Assembly: GCA_030077755.1 (NCBI GenBank)
Contig: JAQJZZ010000011.1
Location: forward strand, 1,426,001-1,490,000
Origin: Filosporella fistucella
Taxonomy: Eukaryota > Ascomycota > Leotiomycetes > Helotiales
Direction of reading: 5' to 3'
DNA: 64,000 bases
A model generated the notes under the pieces. That model was not told where the DNA came from. It made no database searches and saw only the letters and a program-made list of their open reading frames with translations. How positions within the stretch are numbered: position 1 is the stretch's first letter; each line of letters begins with the position of its first letter. Positions 35,554 to 52,700 of the stretch are shown in pieces. Position numbers and translations under genes: made by a program.

Positions 35554-37077
35554 ATGGACCGGGGAAAAGCGTCTCCAATTCTGGCACCTCGTCATGACTC
35601 CTCGACACGAGTTGGAAAGCCAGAGTCCGCGGCAGAGAAACTTGCGTCACTCAAAGCCAGAGTAGCTGCCGCTGTTGGGAGTAGCAAAGCTAAGACTGGT
35701 CTGAATCTTTCGCCGCATCCTGCCACGATCTCTGCGAGAGGTGGTTTGAATGTTGATCTACATCCAGCGTTGCAAGACCTTGGCCAATTCAAACCATCGA
35801 AGACTCTCGCGCCAAAATTTGCAACAAGTATTGGAAATGCTCGGCCTCAGCAAGAGAAGCCCGCACCGAAGGCCAAGAAACAACTTGATTTGTCTGGCCC
35901 TTCTGCTGAAGAAACAAGAAATAACCCATATTTTGACAACAGCTTAGGAGGCCAAACAGCTACCCTTAAGAGCAGACACTCGAAGCAGCTAGTTTTCAAC
36001 CAAAAGGGGAAATATATTCAGCAGGCAAATGCCCTCCGAAGACAGGCCGCCCTTGAGGCGATGAAAAAGCGTATTGCAGAATCATCACGGAAAATTGGCA
36101 TCGACGAAGATTTGGATACAGAAAAGAATTACTTGGTAGAGGCACCACCCGATATCGAGTGGTGGGATGAAGGATTGGTGAATGGGAAGACTTACGATGG
36201 CATCAGCAACGAAGCGAATCTCAAAATCAATACCTCAGACTCTATAATTACCGAGTATATTCAGCACCCAGTCCTGCTCGAACCGCCGCAAGAAAAGAAC
36301 ATGCCAGCACCGAAACCTATGTTCCTCACGTCCAAAGAGCAGGCTAAGTTGAGGCGTCAACGGAGAATGGCAGATCTAAAGGAACAACAAGCCAAGATTC
36401 GTCTTGGTCTCGAACCGGCCCCCCCTCCGAAAGTAAAAAAAGGAAACCTCATGCGGGTATTAGGTGAAGAGGCAGTGAAGGATCCAACGGCGGTTGAAGC
36501 AAGAGTAAATCGAGAAATCGAAGCTCGGCACCAAACTCATATCGAGATGAATGAGACTCGCAAGCTTACAAAGGAACAACGGCATGAGAAACTTGCTATG
36601 AATCAGGAGAAGGATGCTGCTAAGGGCATACATGTACTGGTATTCAAGATTGATAATTTGGCAAATGGAAGCCATCGCTTCAAAATTGCGAAGAATGCGG
36701 AACAATATGCCTTGACAGGAATTTGCGTCATGCACCCAAGGTTCAACTTGGTGATCGTTGAGGGTGGAGAGCACAGCATACGTCAATATCGAAGGCTTAT
36801 GCTTCAACGTATCGATTGGACTGAAAATTCTCCGACTCGAATCAAAGAGGGAACAAAAGCTGAAGCCCTTCAAGATTGGCTAAAGGCGGAAGATGAGAAG
36901 GGAGAGCTCAAGGACATGACTTTAAATAAGTGTGTATTAGTATTTGAGGGCGAGGAGAAATCCAGGGCGTTTAGGAAGTGGGGAAGCAAGGTCTGTGAAA
37001 CGGATAGCGCTGCCAGAGACGCTCTACAGAGGGCCAAGATGGAAAATTTCTGGGCGCTTGCAAAGAGTATGAAGTAG
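35554..37077 (+). CDS. PRP3: U4/U6 small nuclear ribonucleoprotein Prp3
   Basis: Single exon, 507 residues. Prp3 binds U4/U6 snRNA and is needed to build the U4/U6.U5 tri-snRNP in the nucleus. The N-terminus (1-130) is Ala/Lys/Pro-rich and probably disordered. The Prp3 core begins at NPYFDNSL and includes FNQKGKYIQQANALRRQAALEAMKKRI, PPDIEWWDEGLV and EYIQHPVLLEPP, followed by the Lys/Arg-rich helices TSKEQAKLRRQRRMADLKEQQ and GNLMRVLGEEAVKDPTAVEARV. The C-terminal DUF1115 domain (about 350-507) has LVFKIDNLAN, GICVMHPRFNLVIVEGG, SIRQYRRLMLQRIDW and KCVLVFEGEEKSRAF. Length and domain order are normal for fungal Prp3. It is convergent with RAD3, 136 bp between stops. Confidence 0.95.
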   Translation: MDRGKASPILAPRHDSSTRVGKPESAAEKLASLKARVAAAVGSSKAKTGLNLSPHPATISARGGLNVDLHPALQDLGQFKPSKTLAPKFATSIGNARPQQEKPAPKAKKQLDLSGPSAEETRNNPYFDNSLGGQTATLKSRHSKQLVFNQKGKYIQQANALRRQAALEAMKKRIAESSRKIGIDEDLDTEKNYLVEAPPDIEWWDEGLVNGKTYDGISNEANLKINTSDSIITEYIQHPVLLEPPQEKNMPAPKPMFLTSKEQAKLRRQRRMADLKEQQAKIRLGLEPAPPPKVKKGNLMRVLGEEAVKDPTAVEARVNREIEARHQTHIEMNETRKLTKEQRHEKLAMNQEKDAAKGIHVLVFKIDNLANGSHRFKIAKNAEQYALTGICVMHPRFNLVIVEGGEHSIRQYRRLMLQRIDWTENSPTRIKEGTKAEALQDWLKAEDEKGELKDMTLNKCVLVFEGEEKSRAFRKWGSKVCETDSAARDALQRAKMENFWALAKSMK

Positions 37078-37213
37078 AGAATGAATATACCCTGTCTTGC
37101 GTTGACAATGAACTGTATTGTTTTACATTTTGATTTGCCTCGCTATGCTATATTCCCAGTTTTCCTTAGATTGCATGTCAATTTGAAAGCTACCAGCCCA
37201 TGCCGTATGTATC

Positions 37214-40054
37214 TCAATTACCATCCAAAGCCATCAAAGACGCCTCTAATTCGTCATCGTCGAATCCATATTCATCTTCCTCAGTCACCCTCTTCTCATT
37301 ACCATTCCTCTGTCCCAACTCGATAGCCCTTGTCGCTTCAGCTTTTCTCACCTCCTCATCTTCTCGCAGAGCCTCCTCTGCTTGCTTGTCCTTGAAATTT
37401 TCCAAATCCTGCAAACTCCAGGTACTGACTCCGTCTTGTGTGTTACCCTCAAGTGGCTGTGCCATACCTCTCAAGAACTTCTTGGCAGACCCAACAGCCA
37501 TGTCTGTACTCAGATTGACTTCACTCTCTAGAATTGCTTGATTGATCCATTTCGGCAACTGGTTTCTCTTCTTCAAGAATCTCTTGTCTGCGAGAACCAT
37601 AATACCATAATCATCCTTTCCTCTCAATACACGTCCCAAGCATTGAGCTGCGTGTCTCATGGCGTCGAAAGATAGAAAATCATTTTCTCTAATACGATAA
37701 GTTTCCCGAAGAAACTCAAGGCGCGCTTTTAGGATCCTAGACTCAGTGTACTGGAAAGGAACGCCAATGCATAACACAGTGCGGCCATATTCATGGTCGA
37801 AATCGATCCCCTCGCTCACCTTCCCTCGTGCGACACATAGCAGAATTGCTCCTCGTCCATTTTTGCAAGCTGTACGATATGTTTCCAGTGCAAGGGATGT
37901 CTCTTGCGCATCCGGTGTTTCGACTAGAATTAATTTGTATTTCCAGACCTCGTCTAGAATGCCCATACCCTGCCACATGCTGATAATCGATTCCATGTAA
38001 AGGTACGAAGGGAAGAAGACGACCATGCCATCTGGTGTAAGTTTTGAAAATTCGGTGAGGAGGTGGCCATAATTTCGCACCACGGAAGGATCATTTCGGA
38101 CCTGAAATCCTGACGATACTGCAACTTGATCGGATCCTCGTGTCACTATCATTGGCAAGAAAGAGCGCCTTGCGAGAGTCATGCTATATGATTCCTGCAC
38201 GACAGTTGTGAAGCCCAGCATTTTAGGGTACATTTCCAAAGGAGAAATGGTACCAGAGGTTATGATAACAGAGCTGAAACGGTCAAATACTGGTTTGATT
38301 GCAATTGCGGCATCGAGGCATGTGAAATGGAGGACAGGTTTTGCCACTTCTGCTGTGTCTGATTCGTATGGCTCTAAGATGAGAACAAATCCTTTCTCGT
38401 ATGTAGCTACGAGGGTCGCAAAGGTGGCAACTTCTTGAAGAGGCTGATAGTCTTCAATATTAGTTAATTCAAGCGTTCGTACCAAGGACGTGAGTCTCTC
38501 GGCGCAAAAACGGAGCGGTTTCTTCTCTATGAATGTGTATTCTTTCAAATGTGCAAGAAATGAAGGTGGTGTTTCTGAAATGACTTGACGGACTTTCATT
38601 CGCGTCTATTTAGGATTAGATAAAGCATTAGCAAGAGGACACACGATTTTACCTTTAGATACTCGACGAAGCGCTTCAAAAATGCAACAAAATGCTCTGC
38701 TCGACGAATATTTCCAGGAACTGCTTCTTTGAGAAGATCATCGGGAAGAGCTACCAAATGTCAGTAGAAGCCACCAAGCTGAACTGGCTACTAACCAGGA
38801 TTAGACATGAACGCATCCTCTTCTCGAGCTTCATCTGCATCCCTCAGACCTTCGACAAGCTTGGCATACTCATTCTTCAACTTGTCTGCATCACTATCTT
38901 TCATCTCGGCGATCTTGTTCTCAAGGTTCTGAGCTCCTCGTGTTGCTCTTCGTAACGAATCTTCAGTTATATCGGTACTCAGAGACTCGATGCAGACGTT
39001 GTCGATATTATGAGCCTCATCGAAAACGACAATGCAGTCTTTTGAGAGCTCTTTCGATACTCGGTCGGCGATTTTGGGATCGAGAAGATAATGGTATGAA
39101 TAAATGATGACGTTACAGAATGACATCTACTTCGGTCAGTAAAGAATGAAGAATGTCCCGGACCGAATACCATTCTGCGTGATGTGAAATATGGGCATTG
39201 TTTATGTTCTTCCCCATATCTCATCAAGCCGTCCAGAGTCCAGACACCGTTAGGTATTAAATTGTGCGGTTCAAGGAGATCCAAATTCTGTAGCAGTCAG
39301 CGAGAATCCAATGACAGAAAGGGGTAGCCAACATCGTGATAAACGCAAACCTGGACATCCTCGCCTCTGTCCTTTTTTTCTTTCACAAAACCAGCTGTGA
39401 GACTTCGACATTTTGCATCGACGACTGCTCCACTCTTCTCGCGTCTGACGCTAGGATGAAGACACAAATTCTTTCGACTAGTGAGTCCCAATCCACGGAA
39501 ATCCTCTTTCCTCCCAAGCTGCTCTTCTCGGTACTTCATGAGGGATTTCAACTCCGCTAATGCCTTCTCAATTTCGGACATTGTACCTATAAATTGTCAA
39601 AAATGGTAGCTGTCTGGCGATCAAGGGGGTCTCACGTGAACAATAGATGAGCTTTCGATGCTCTGGGTAATACTGCTGGTAAGCTACAATCAGAGACAGC
39701 AAAGACACAGTCTTCCCGGTCCCCGAAGGCATTTCCAGAACACAGTGACCTCCTGCATCGAGGGTTCCTGTCTAACATAAGCAAGGCATTGAGTTTTGGC
39801 GCAGGAATTCTTACGTTTCAGATCACACATGTATCTGATGCTGCTGTCAGTAGGTCACGTAGCCAAGTTACAAAACTCACATACGCATATTGTTCTGGAA
39901 GAAGAGTCAGCCCTGAATGCTGACGTCCACTCACAGTATGTCTAACTCACCTGGATATATCCTTGGATAAGGAAAGAGGACTGGTAAATCACTTCACGTT
40001 TCATCAGCTTCATTCCTAAAACGATTTGAATCCTTACTCGATATTGAACTTCAT
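37214..40054 (-). CDS. RAD3: TFIIH / nucleotide-excision-repair DNA helicase Rad3 (XPD)
   Basis: Ten exons on the minus strand: 40054-40038, 39991-39951, 39894-39885, 39834-39815, 39767-39636, 39586-39333, 39287-39171, 39126-38796, 38750-38653 and 38605-37214, totalling 2412 nt (803 residues). The first five coding exons are tiny, including 10- and 20-nt microexons. Rad3/XPD is the 5'-3' ATP-dependent helicase of TFIIH, acting in repair and transcription initiation. Joined exons read [20 protein letters not shown], then Walker A MPSGTGKT with Lys48 exactly as in yeast Rad3. The four cysteines of the 4Fe-4S domain are present in LCLHP, DAKCR, QVCVYHD and QCPYF. The DEAH box (VVFDEAHN), the Arch region, and helicase motifs V-VI ([18 protein letters not shown]) follow. 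The intron after VCVYHD has donor GTTGGC, weaker than usual. A premature stop in any unspliced form is expected. Confidence 0.96.
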
Positions 40055-41156
40055 CTTGAAGATAATTACAGGCTGGTAGGCCTCGCGATGAATGTTGGGA
40101 TGAGTTCGCGGTGCAAGAGGAAGTTATCTGCCTGACAAGTACGAAGGCGGCGTCGCATGAGGCAGGTTTCGGGCACCGTATGAGTTAGAGCTGCCTGCAC
40201 GTTTGGAATATCGAGTCGTCAACGAGACGTAACAACGTTGGTCATTTGACAAATTTTAGACGTTATAATTAGGGGCTGAGATTCCAAGAATTCAAGTCTG
40301 AAGTTCGACCTTTCGGTTGAGGAGGTTTCCTCTACCACTGTAGCCGCAGGCAACCTGGAATTATAAATTCAACCACGTGATTATATCTTGGCCGTGCCTT
40401 TGTTTCAACTCACCTTTTGTTGTCGATGCTCAGGAGAAGTTTGACAAATTACTATTATGTTCCGTGATTGCGTCTGACCGTTAAGCTTATCGGGTTGTAG
40501 GCCGAATAATAGAATCACTTGACGTGCCGAAGTCACTATTTTTGTGCAGCAAGTGCTAGAAACCCTTCCAACAATTCGATAGCCTAGCACATATTTGAGA
40601 TGGCACGAAGAATGCTTGCTTTACATCGATTTTGTTAGCAGTTTCAACAATTGTGCCTACCTAGTGATGGAATCGACTCCCATTTGCGCTTCGAGGCAGG
40701 CTTTGTCGATCATCTACAACACCAACAAAGCAAATCCTCAACATCAAAGCGGAAGATTACACCAAGACAATATTTTCATTCCTGGAAACGACCGTCCTGC
40801 CCATATAAATTGTATAAAGTTAACCAGTGTCCACAAGAATATCCATCAGGCAACAAAACTGATTTTCAGCGCCTGGAGAGCAAGCCCTGAAATTTCATTT
40901 GTCAAACAATTTCCCAAGTCCAAAGTATCCAATTCCAATCGATATGTAAAAACATATATAACCAATACTGCTTCAAGTGAAGCCGAATCCTCCGTAAACA
41001 TGTCTGCCAGTATGGTATCCATTCAAGGCATCCAGCACCTAGGTCAATCCCAACAAAACTTCGAAAAATAACTCCCCCGCCTCGAATTTCGCTGAATGAA
41101 TGTGGTATAAAAATATCGTAACTCGTAAATCATATATCCGCTGAAAATAAGTCAAA
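40055..41156. other. Spacer between RAD3 start and PPS1 stop
   Basis: About 1.1 kb holding the RAD3 promoter (right of 40054) and the PPS1 3' flank. A 158-codon plus-strand ORF (40595-41071) has no recognisable domain and is not supported. No RNA gene was seen. Confidence 0.5.
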
Positions 41157-43311
41157 TCATCTTGCATATGGCTTGTTCATGGCAGCCACCTCCCGAGCGA
41201 TCTCGGGCCATTCCAGTTCTCTCCTAAATTGTCCTTCTCGGTGAGACTCCTTGCGTAGCTTCTCTTCCCATTTGAGAAGCTCATATGAAAATCTGAGATG
41301 AGGTTGAATGATCACATTCAACCTACGTGCGCGTACAAAACAATATGCTCTAGGAAATGACAATCCAAGAGATCTCATTACTTCGGCAATACAAATGGTT
41401 GCTGAACGTGAAACGCCAACACGACAATGAACAAGAGTTGCCGTCTTGTTTATGCGTCCACGATCTGTAACGAGTTAGCATTCACAACTTCTCACTCTCT
41501 CTATATGACTCACCTATGAAATCGAGGCATCTCTCAAACTCCTCTGTTAGCGGATCAACTCCATTGTCTTGAACTCTCTGCACAACCACAACATTGTCCT
41601 TTCCCCATCTCTCTAACTCTCCATCTTTCCATGATGCCGTTTCTCCAACACTTAGAATTTGACGAATACCCATTTGCCGTAAAAGATCAGGATTGTTGGC
41701 GTGCCCAAGATTTCCCAAATACATATAATCAGTCACTCTACTTGGAAGAGATCCATCCATATTTTTGATCCATTCTGGCTCCTCCTTCACCAAATCAGTT
41801 ATGTCTGACAGTGTTTTCGATGCATGGACGGGAGATTCGGAAAGCAGACGGGGAGCAATGGTTGTCAATAATGCAACGTCTGATGGGTACGCAAAGAAAT
41901 TTCTGCGTTTCGTAACATGCAAGTCAAGCCAAGCAGAAGGAACTGGAAGTCCAGTCGCAAAGGTGAAATAGCATAGGGCTAGAAGTGTTGATTCTGTATA
42001 TCCATCTGTGCAGTGGATAAGAATTTTCTTCTCCCTTGTTCTCATTGGCGGTAGGGTGGAAAATGGCATAGGAGAATCTCCTTCGCCATCGTTTTCTTCA
42101 GTTTCAGCAGGCACGATACCATGCGATAGGTTATATAGCCATTTGCAAGTTTCCAAAATTCCATCAGCTTCAATCTGAGACCATGTAGGTGGCATAATGC
42201 TGCCAGAGGATGGAAATTCTAGATAAATCGGATGATCTTCCACACTACCCTCTGCAACTGCTCGAAGGGCAGATGGATTCAGCCGGCCGAGATCGCTACA
42301 TTCAATGAAAATATCGAATTGCTCGTCGCTCCCGAGTAATGCTGGATCAATAGATGGATCGGGTGTAGGCCCTAGCCAAATATTGTGATCAATTTCCGAG
42401 GCTTTAGTCATTGTACACATTTCCAATCTTTCTTGGAGGAAAAAATCCATGACCTTCCCTGTCATCTGGCCACGGGAGTCGATTGCAACAATATCTGGAT
42501 ACTTCTCCTCGAATTCAGTGAAAGGGCTCGTGCAAATAAAAGTATTATACTTCAGTAACTCGTGACCCTTTTCCTCATGAGCTTCTCGCCAACCTTGCTG
42601 GGCAGTGACCACATCTTTCGCAAGTCGTTGAACCTCAAAATCATCGTCTCCGTAGACCAGAATATCTGAAACCATAGCTGATTTGGCAGCCTGTATTTGG
42701 AAATTTCGAACAGAAAATCCCTCTTTGGGGTCAACTTCTCGGAAGCTTGCCCCCGAGCTGTTTTGGATCAAGAATTCTTCTGGCGAAATCGCTCCCTTCA
42801 GCCTGGAACAACTTAGATCTCCACCAGCTTTGACGACAGTAAGACCACGCAAGCATTTTGGTGTTTTTCTTAAATTCCGGCGTCGAGCAATAAAAAATGC
42901 TTGTTGAATATGATTATTTGGGTGTAGGCCATGAAACCATGGGAAGACCTGAGAGGGATCTGGTAAAGGCTGTCCAGCGATATGATCAAGAGCAGCGATG
43001 ACACCAGCAGCATCAATTTCGTGTACTACAGATGACCCTAGGGATCGTGGTTTGTATTTGTCGGGTGGGTATAGAAGGGAACGCGACTGTAACGAGATCT
43101 CTTTGGATGGGGGAGATTGTGGAGGTGTATCGGGTTTCTCAGCAGGAGCAGGACCAGGCGGGCAAACTGGTAGATGTTTGTTTGGGATGGGTATAGGGCA
43201 TGCTGCCGATGTATTGATATTATCGAGGCTGAGGTTTGGGGTGAGAGGATGCGGAGAGGAGGATCTCGTATGCCCAGAAGGGATTGGGCGGGGAAGAGCA
43301 ATTGTAGCCAT
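41157..43311 (-). CDS. PPS1: Dual-specificity protein phosphatase Pps1
   Basis: Two exons on the minus strand, 43311-41514 and 41464-41157 (2106 nt, 701 residues). Pps1 proteins remove phosphate from Ser/Thr and Tyr residues; the yeast protein affects S-phase progression. The active-site loop HCRVGVSRS (His612-Ser620, nucleophile Cys613, Arg619) lies in exon 2 and is completed only after splicing across D|RGRINKTATLV. Ahead of it, VTDYMYLGNLGHANNPDLLRQMGI is the usual dual-specificity phosphatase opening. Upstream, residues 433-440 read HCTDGYTE: a phosphatase-like loop in which the required Arg of C-x5-R is Glu, so the first domain is probably non-catalytic. The N-terminal ~100 residues are Pro/Ser-rich. 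The start gives MATIALPRPIPSGHTRSSSP. Length fits fungal Pps1. Confidence 0.93.
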
Positions 43312-48156
<4,845 letters not shown>

Positions 48157-49105
48157 TGTAGATGTGTTCGATAAAGTATTTGATGGTGGGTATTGAAGAT
48201 TGTTGATGGTTGTCGAGAAGTCGGTGTCGGAGATGATGTTGTTGAGTGGATGAAGAGGAAAGATGGAAGAAGTGGGAGGGGCGATTATTTGTAGGCTGGC
48301 GGCGCTAGCGAGTGATTTAGGAATTAGTGGGTTTCCGCTTTTCTTGGGGTGGTGAATCAAAGGCGAAAGGAACGTCCGAAAAATTTGGGTTTTACCGGCC
48401 AATCAGGAAGCTGCGTTCAAAAAATAATTGTTGATGCAGGTGCAGAAGCCTTGTCGGCAATCGTGAATGGCGAGGCAACAAGGCAGCAAGAGGGTAGACA
48501 AGGGAGAACTGGTAGGCAGACTCAGTTCTGGGAATAATCGGAGGCGAATTTGAAGTAGAAGCTGGAGCAATGCGAATTTAATTGTACCTATTCAACTACT
48601 ACTGCCTAGAATAATGCTTGTGACTCATTCAGATCTGAACTGCACCCTTTCCATTACTGACGATTATCCAGTCAGTTTAATTGCAATTGTGACTCTTTTC
48701 TTGTGATAGATATCAAATAAATTATTCATACAATCGTTTGCCTCACAATGTATCCGTAGTTCCATGTGCTGTACAACATCCCACATATTCCCAAGCTCTG
48801 CCACACAAACTCCACATTAATGGTAAATGCACCTGCAACTGTAACACACCCCCAAATGCGGTCCTCTCTGCCAATCACAACCCTACCCTCAAACGTTGTT
48901 GTTTTCGCTTACACCTTTTTGGGCTTAGCGCGTTGGTTGATTTGGCCCAGGCAGTGGCGCGTCGAGCTCAGTCAAATATGCTCAACCCCTCCATCTTTGT
49001 TACAACTCCATTCGACATCATCCATTCGACAACATCTCCACAAACAAGACTTCAAGTCATCCTCATCAAACAAACATCTTCCTTCTTCAACTTTAATCCT
49101 TCATC
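48157..49105. promoter_or_regulatory. Shared divergent H3/H4 promoter region
   Basis: 949 bp between the two histone starts. It contains CCAAT boxes near both ends, at 48399-48403 (GGCCAATCAG) and 48871-48875 (GCCAATCAC), which is usual in fungal histone promoters. Pyrimidine-rich leader sequence precedes the H4 start (CTTCCTTCTTCAAC). The CCAAT sites are seen; their use is inference. Confidence 0.6.
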
Positions 49106-49703
49106 ATGACTGGACGTGAGTACAATCCTTCCTTTCTTACCTTTGGCCTTGACCTAGACGCGACATCGTTGTCTATTTGACGCGTTCGCAAGCTTTGGGC
49201 GTTACCCTTAAGAGTTCTTTGAATTCAGTACTGACAATTTCACAGGCGGAAAAGGTGGCAAGGGTCTTGGAAAGGGTGGAGCCAAGAGGTAAGTCTTTGA
49301 TCTTCGACATCATCAACCCCAACAACATCACTCCTTTCCCCCCACAACATCAACATTATCATCAATGTAAATAATGAATCGCGCTAACCCAAAACAGGCA
49401 TAGAAAGATTCTTCGTGACAACATTCAGGGTATCACAAAGCCAGCTATCAGACGTCTTGCACGAAGAGGAGGTGTCAAGCGTATTTCGGCCATGATCTAC
49501 GAGGAAACCCGTGGTGTTCTGAAGACCTTCCTTGAGGGTGTTATCCGCGACGCTGTCACATACACTGAGCACGCCAAGAGAAAGACGGGTGAGTTTTCTG
49601 CCTTGAATGTCTCGTACCTTATTAACATTTCAAAGTTACTTCCCTCGATGTTGTCTATGCGTTGAAACGTCAAGGACGCACTCTCTACGGTTTCGGTGGT
49701 TAG
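49106..49703 (+). CDS. H4: Histone H4
   Basis: Four exons: 49106-49115, 49246-49288, 49398-49588 and 49636-49703 (312 nt, 103 residues plus stop). The first exon codes only MTG and one base of Arg. The product is canonical: [60 protein letters not shown], and [22 protein letters not shown]. Lysines 5, 8, 12, 16 and 20 of the mature numbering are present. It partners H3 in the nucleosome core and lies head to head with the H3 gene. Multiple short introns in a core histone gene are common in filamentous ascomycetes, unlike yeast or animals, so transcripts are probably polyadenylated. Confidence 0.98.
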
Positions 49704-52700
49704 ATGGTTGTTTGGTTCTGGTATGTCTTATGAATTGGGGTCTGCACAATGGGATATGGTTTTGTTTTCGGTGTTAATTGTATCATACGGTTATGGGGTC
49801 CACGGACTTGGTTGATGGTCCAAAGATAATCAACGGCAATACCAACATGACATGAGTTTGTGTGATTTTCGCGGGTTTTGTGTTGGACGAGCTGTGATCG
49901 GTTGGTTCTGGTCGTTGTCTGGGTTTTGTTTATTCTTCCGTGATTGGCGCGCTACGTGCGCGTTCCTCTTTCATTTCTGTCTGACAGTGGCACACTTCAA
50001 AGCATCGCTTCCCTCAGCTTAATTTGTCTCGTGCCTTTGGTGTCTGAATGGCCGTGCTGGATCTTTGGAGCGAGACGACAGGTACACGAGACTTCAGCAT
50101 TCTTTTGAATTGTCGCAAAATAGCTGTCTTGAGGTGTGGACACTGCAGATATCCCCAGATGGCTTCACAAGCTCCCTCCGGTTGTTTCCTGCTTGCAGTA
50201 GCTTCGGGGGGCGAGCTCTTCAGTGTCTCCTCGATTCGAGTGCTCTGGGAGCCATTCTAGTGATCAAAGTCTATACTAATGTCTTGGATCTGTGTTTCCA
50301 TTTGCATATTGTGTCCGTAGATTGTCGCTTCTTTTTCAACTTTGCAAGGTTCGAAATTCAAGATTTCTCCACGATCTCCTTCGAATGCACTAACTGACCC
50401 CTATTTGGATTGCGACATGACTTTTGGTATAAACCTTTGAGTAATTGAACGGGAATGATTAGATGGGGACTTCGATCTATGGCTTGGTTGTCTGCTGCTT
50501 CTTTGATGCAAATACTATATGTGGCACAGCTCTGAGCGATTCTCTGTCGAATTTCCCGCCTTCAATTCGTCCCCGAATCTAAACCACACCCTCAATTTTC
50601 CAGCCGCGTCATGGGGGTCTTTATTAACATAATTTGACATTCAGGATACCCAATTCGCTGCTGTTGGGACATTATATCATTCGGATTCAAATTTCCCCAT
50701 TCTCTCTATGGATGTTGATAGCTTCAGTGTGCCCCAGTTCCCCAGTCTACAGCCTCAATTAGCCATAACCTCTTGGGAATTTATACAAAATCAATCATTG
50801 AAGTCTGAATATTTGAACAACATCCGTTAGAGCATGATACCTTTCAATTCAAATTTCTCCGCCGATTTTCTATGCACGTTGATAGTTTCGGATCGCCCTA
50901 TTTCTCCAACCTACAGCCTCAACTCTACCAGGAACTCAAGGGGGCCTGTATGAAACACCTCAGTCATTTTAAATATTCATATTACGATTGCTAAAAGATT
51001 GTGCCTTCCAATTTCAAAATTCCTTCTTCGATTCTCTTTCATCAAATTCGCTGCCAGACCTCCTCAGTCTCAAACTGCAACACCAAATCCAGGATAGCAT
51101 TTTTTAAAGTAGAGCAGAATTGAGAACAAGTATTTTGGAAATGTGAGGCTTTGTATTACTGTGCAACTGCTTCGGAATGCAATGTTTCCGCAGCAACTTC
51201 CATCTAGCAAAACAGCCGCCAGGAGTCTCCAATTCCACCATGAGCACTTCAATCTTGTGAAATAGCGTAGGAACCTTCACAGAACTGAAATTCTTACTTG
51301 GTAAAATCTGAAATTCCTCCAATTGGGTGCCTATCTTCCCATACCACCGTTCTCCTGAGCAAATGGTTTTCCACTTAGAATTAACCCTTCTGATCCTGCC
51401 AACCGTAATATTGCCCGCAAACGCGTGTAGATTGACAATATGTTAGCTCTCGGTGTTTAATTTGACGGTACATTGATAGAGTTGGATGTCAAAGCCGAGT
51501 TCTGGACTTGAATGCGCTGCGATATCTCCATTTTGTAACACAACAAAATTCCCCCTATACTAGAACTCTATGGTCAATTTTGCTCAGACTGACCTCAAAA
51601 ATATATAAAGATAATCAAGATAGATGTAAGGTTCTCAGGAGATAGCTTGGTGTGCATCTTTTTACGATTTTTGAAACTCGAAATTTTATATATCTTTCAA
51701 AATGAGAAAAGCTTCAATTCATATCATTTTAATCACCCACAAACAATAACAGTCCGAATCAACAGAAAATAAATTTAAAACCGATCTTGATGATCATAGA
51801 ATCATTCTGAATGTCAAATAATTGTTTATTTGTCATGTTTGAAAGTCTCTCCATGCAAATTGTGAATTTTTGAAAATGGCACTTAGGTCAACATTTTTGA
51901 CATCTATCCACAAACACATCAGAAAGGCAATTAAACACATCAAAATGAAAGTTTGTGGCATGAGAAAACAGAGAAAACAATTAGAAATAACATAAATTTC
52001 GAATTGAGACAGCTCCAGACTTCTCGACCAGAGTTTAAGCACATTTTCTCCACTCCCATCAACGTATCTCATGGGAAAGTCAATAAATCAGCACCACAAC
52101 TTCCAGCATCGTAGATTTTATAGCATACTAGGATACCAGAAGAAATTGGGGTTCAATGGCGGTCGAACGGGGAGTTGTGGGCTACGTTTGATATTGCGAT
52201 CTAGCAGTTTGCCTCTCCTAGCAACCCGATGCAACGAACTGACGGTACTTTAATCTATAATTAGGCTCAGAATGAAGACAGTATATCGTAATTTGTCTCT
52301 GATGCCTGAAAGATCATCTAAATCGAACTTGTGAGCTTCGTGTTATTAACCTGGTAGAACTGCAATCCTAAATGAGACACGATACAGCAAATAAAACAGC
52401 AATTCAGAAAATACACATCAGCGCTGTCAAAGCCCTGCAAAATCAAATTGATTTCTAAGCACTCCTGACCAATATCACATAATCTACAAATGCGGCTGCT
52501 TGAAATCACATGCGCAAATTGGTAGAAGATGGGGATTGCACGGATCACAACGGGGGAACAGTTGAATGGTATTTGATATATACATAGAAAGAACTGATAC
52601 TAGCGGGAAGACTCTGTCCGCCAGATGAATTGTCAAGATTATGGCAAGCTACTAAGACGCCTTGGATAATCCTGAATGGCTGACGACAAAGTCCGAGCCG

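Noticed and set aside
40595..41071. 158-codon ORF between RAD3 and PPS1
   Set aside because: No motif and unusual residue composition; likely chance in the PPS1 3' flank.
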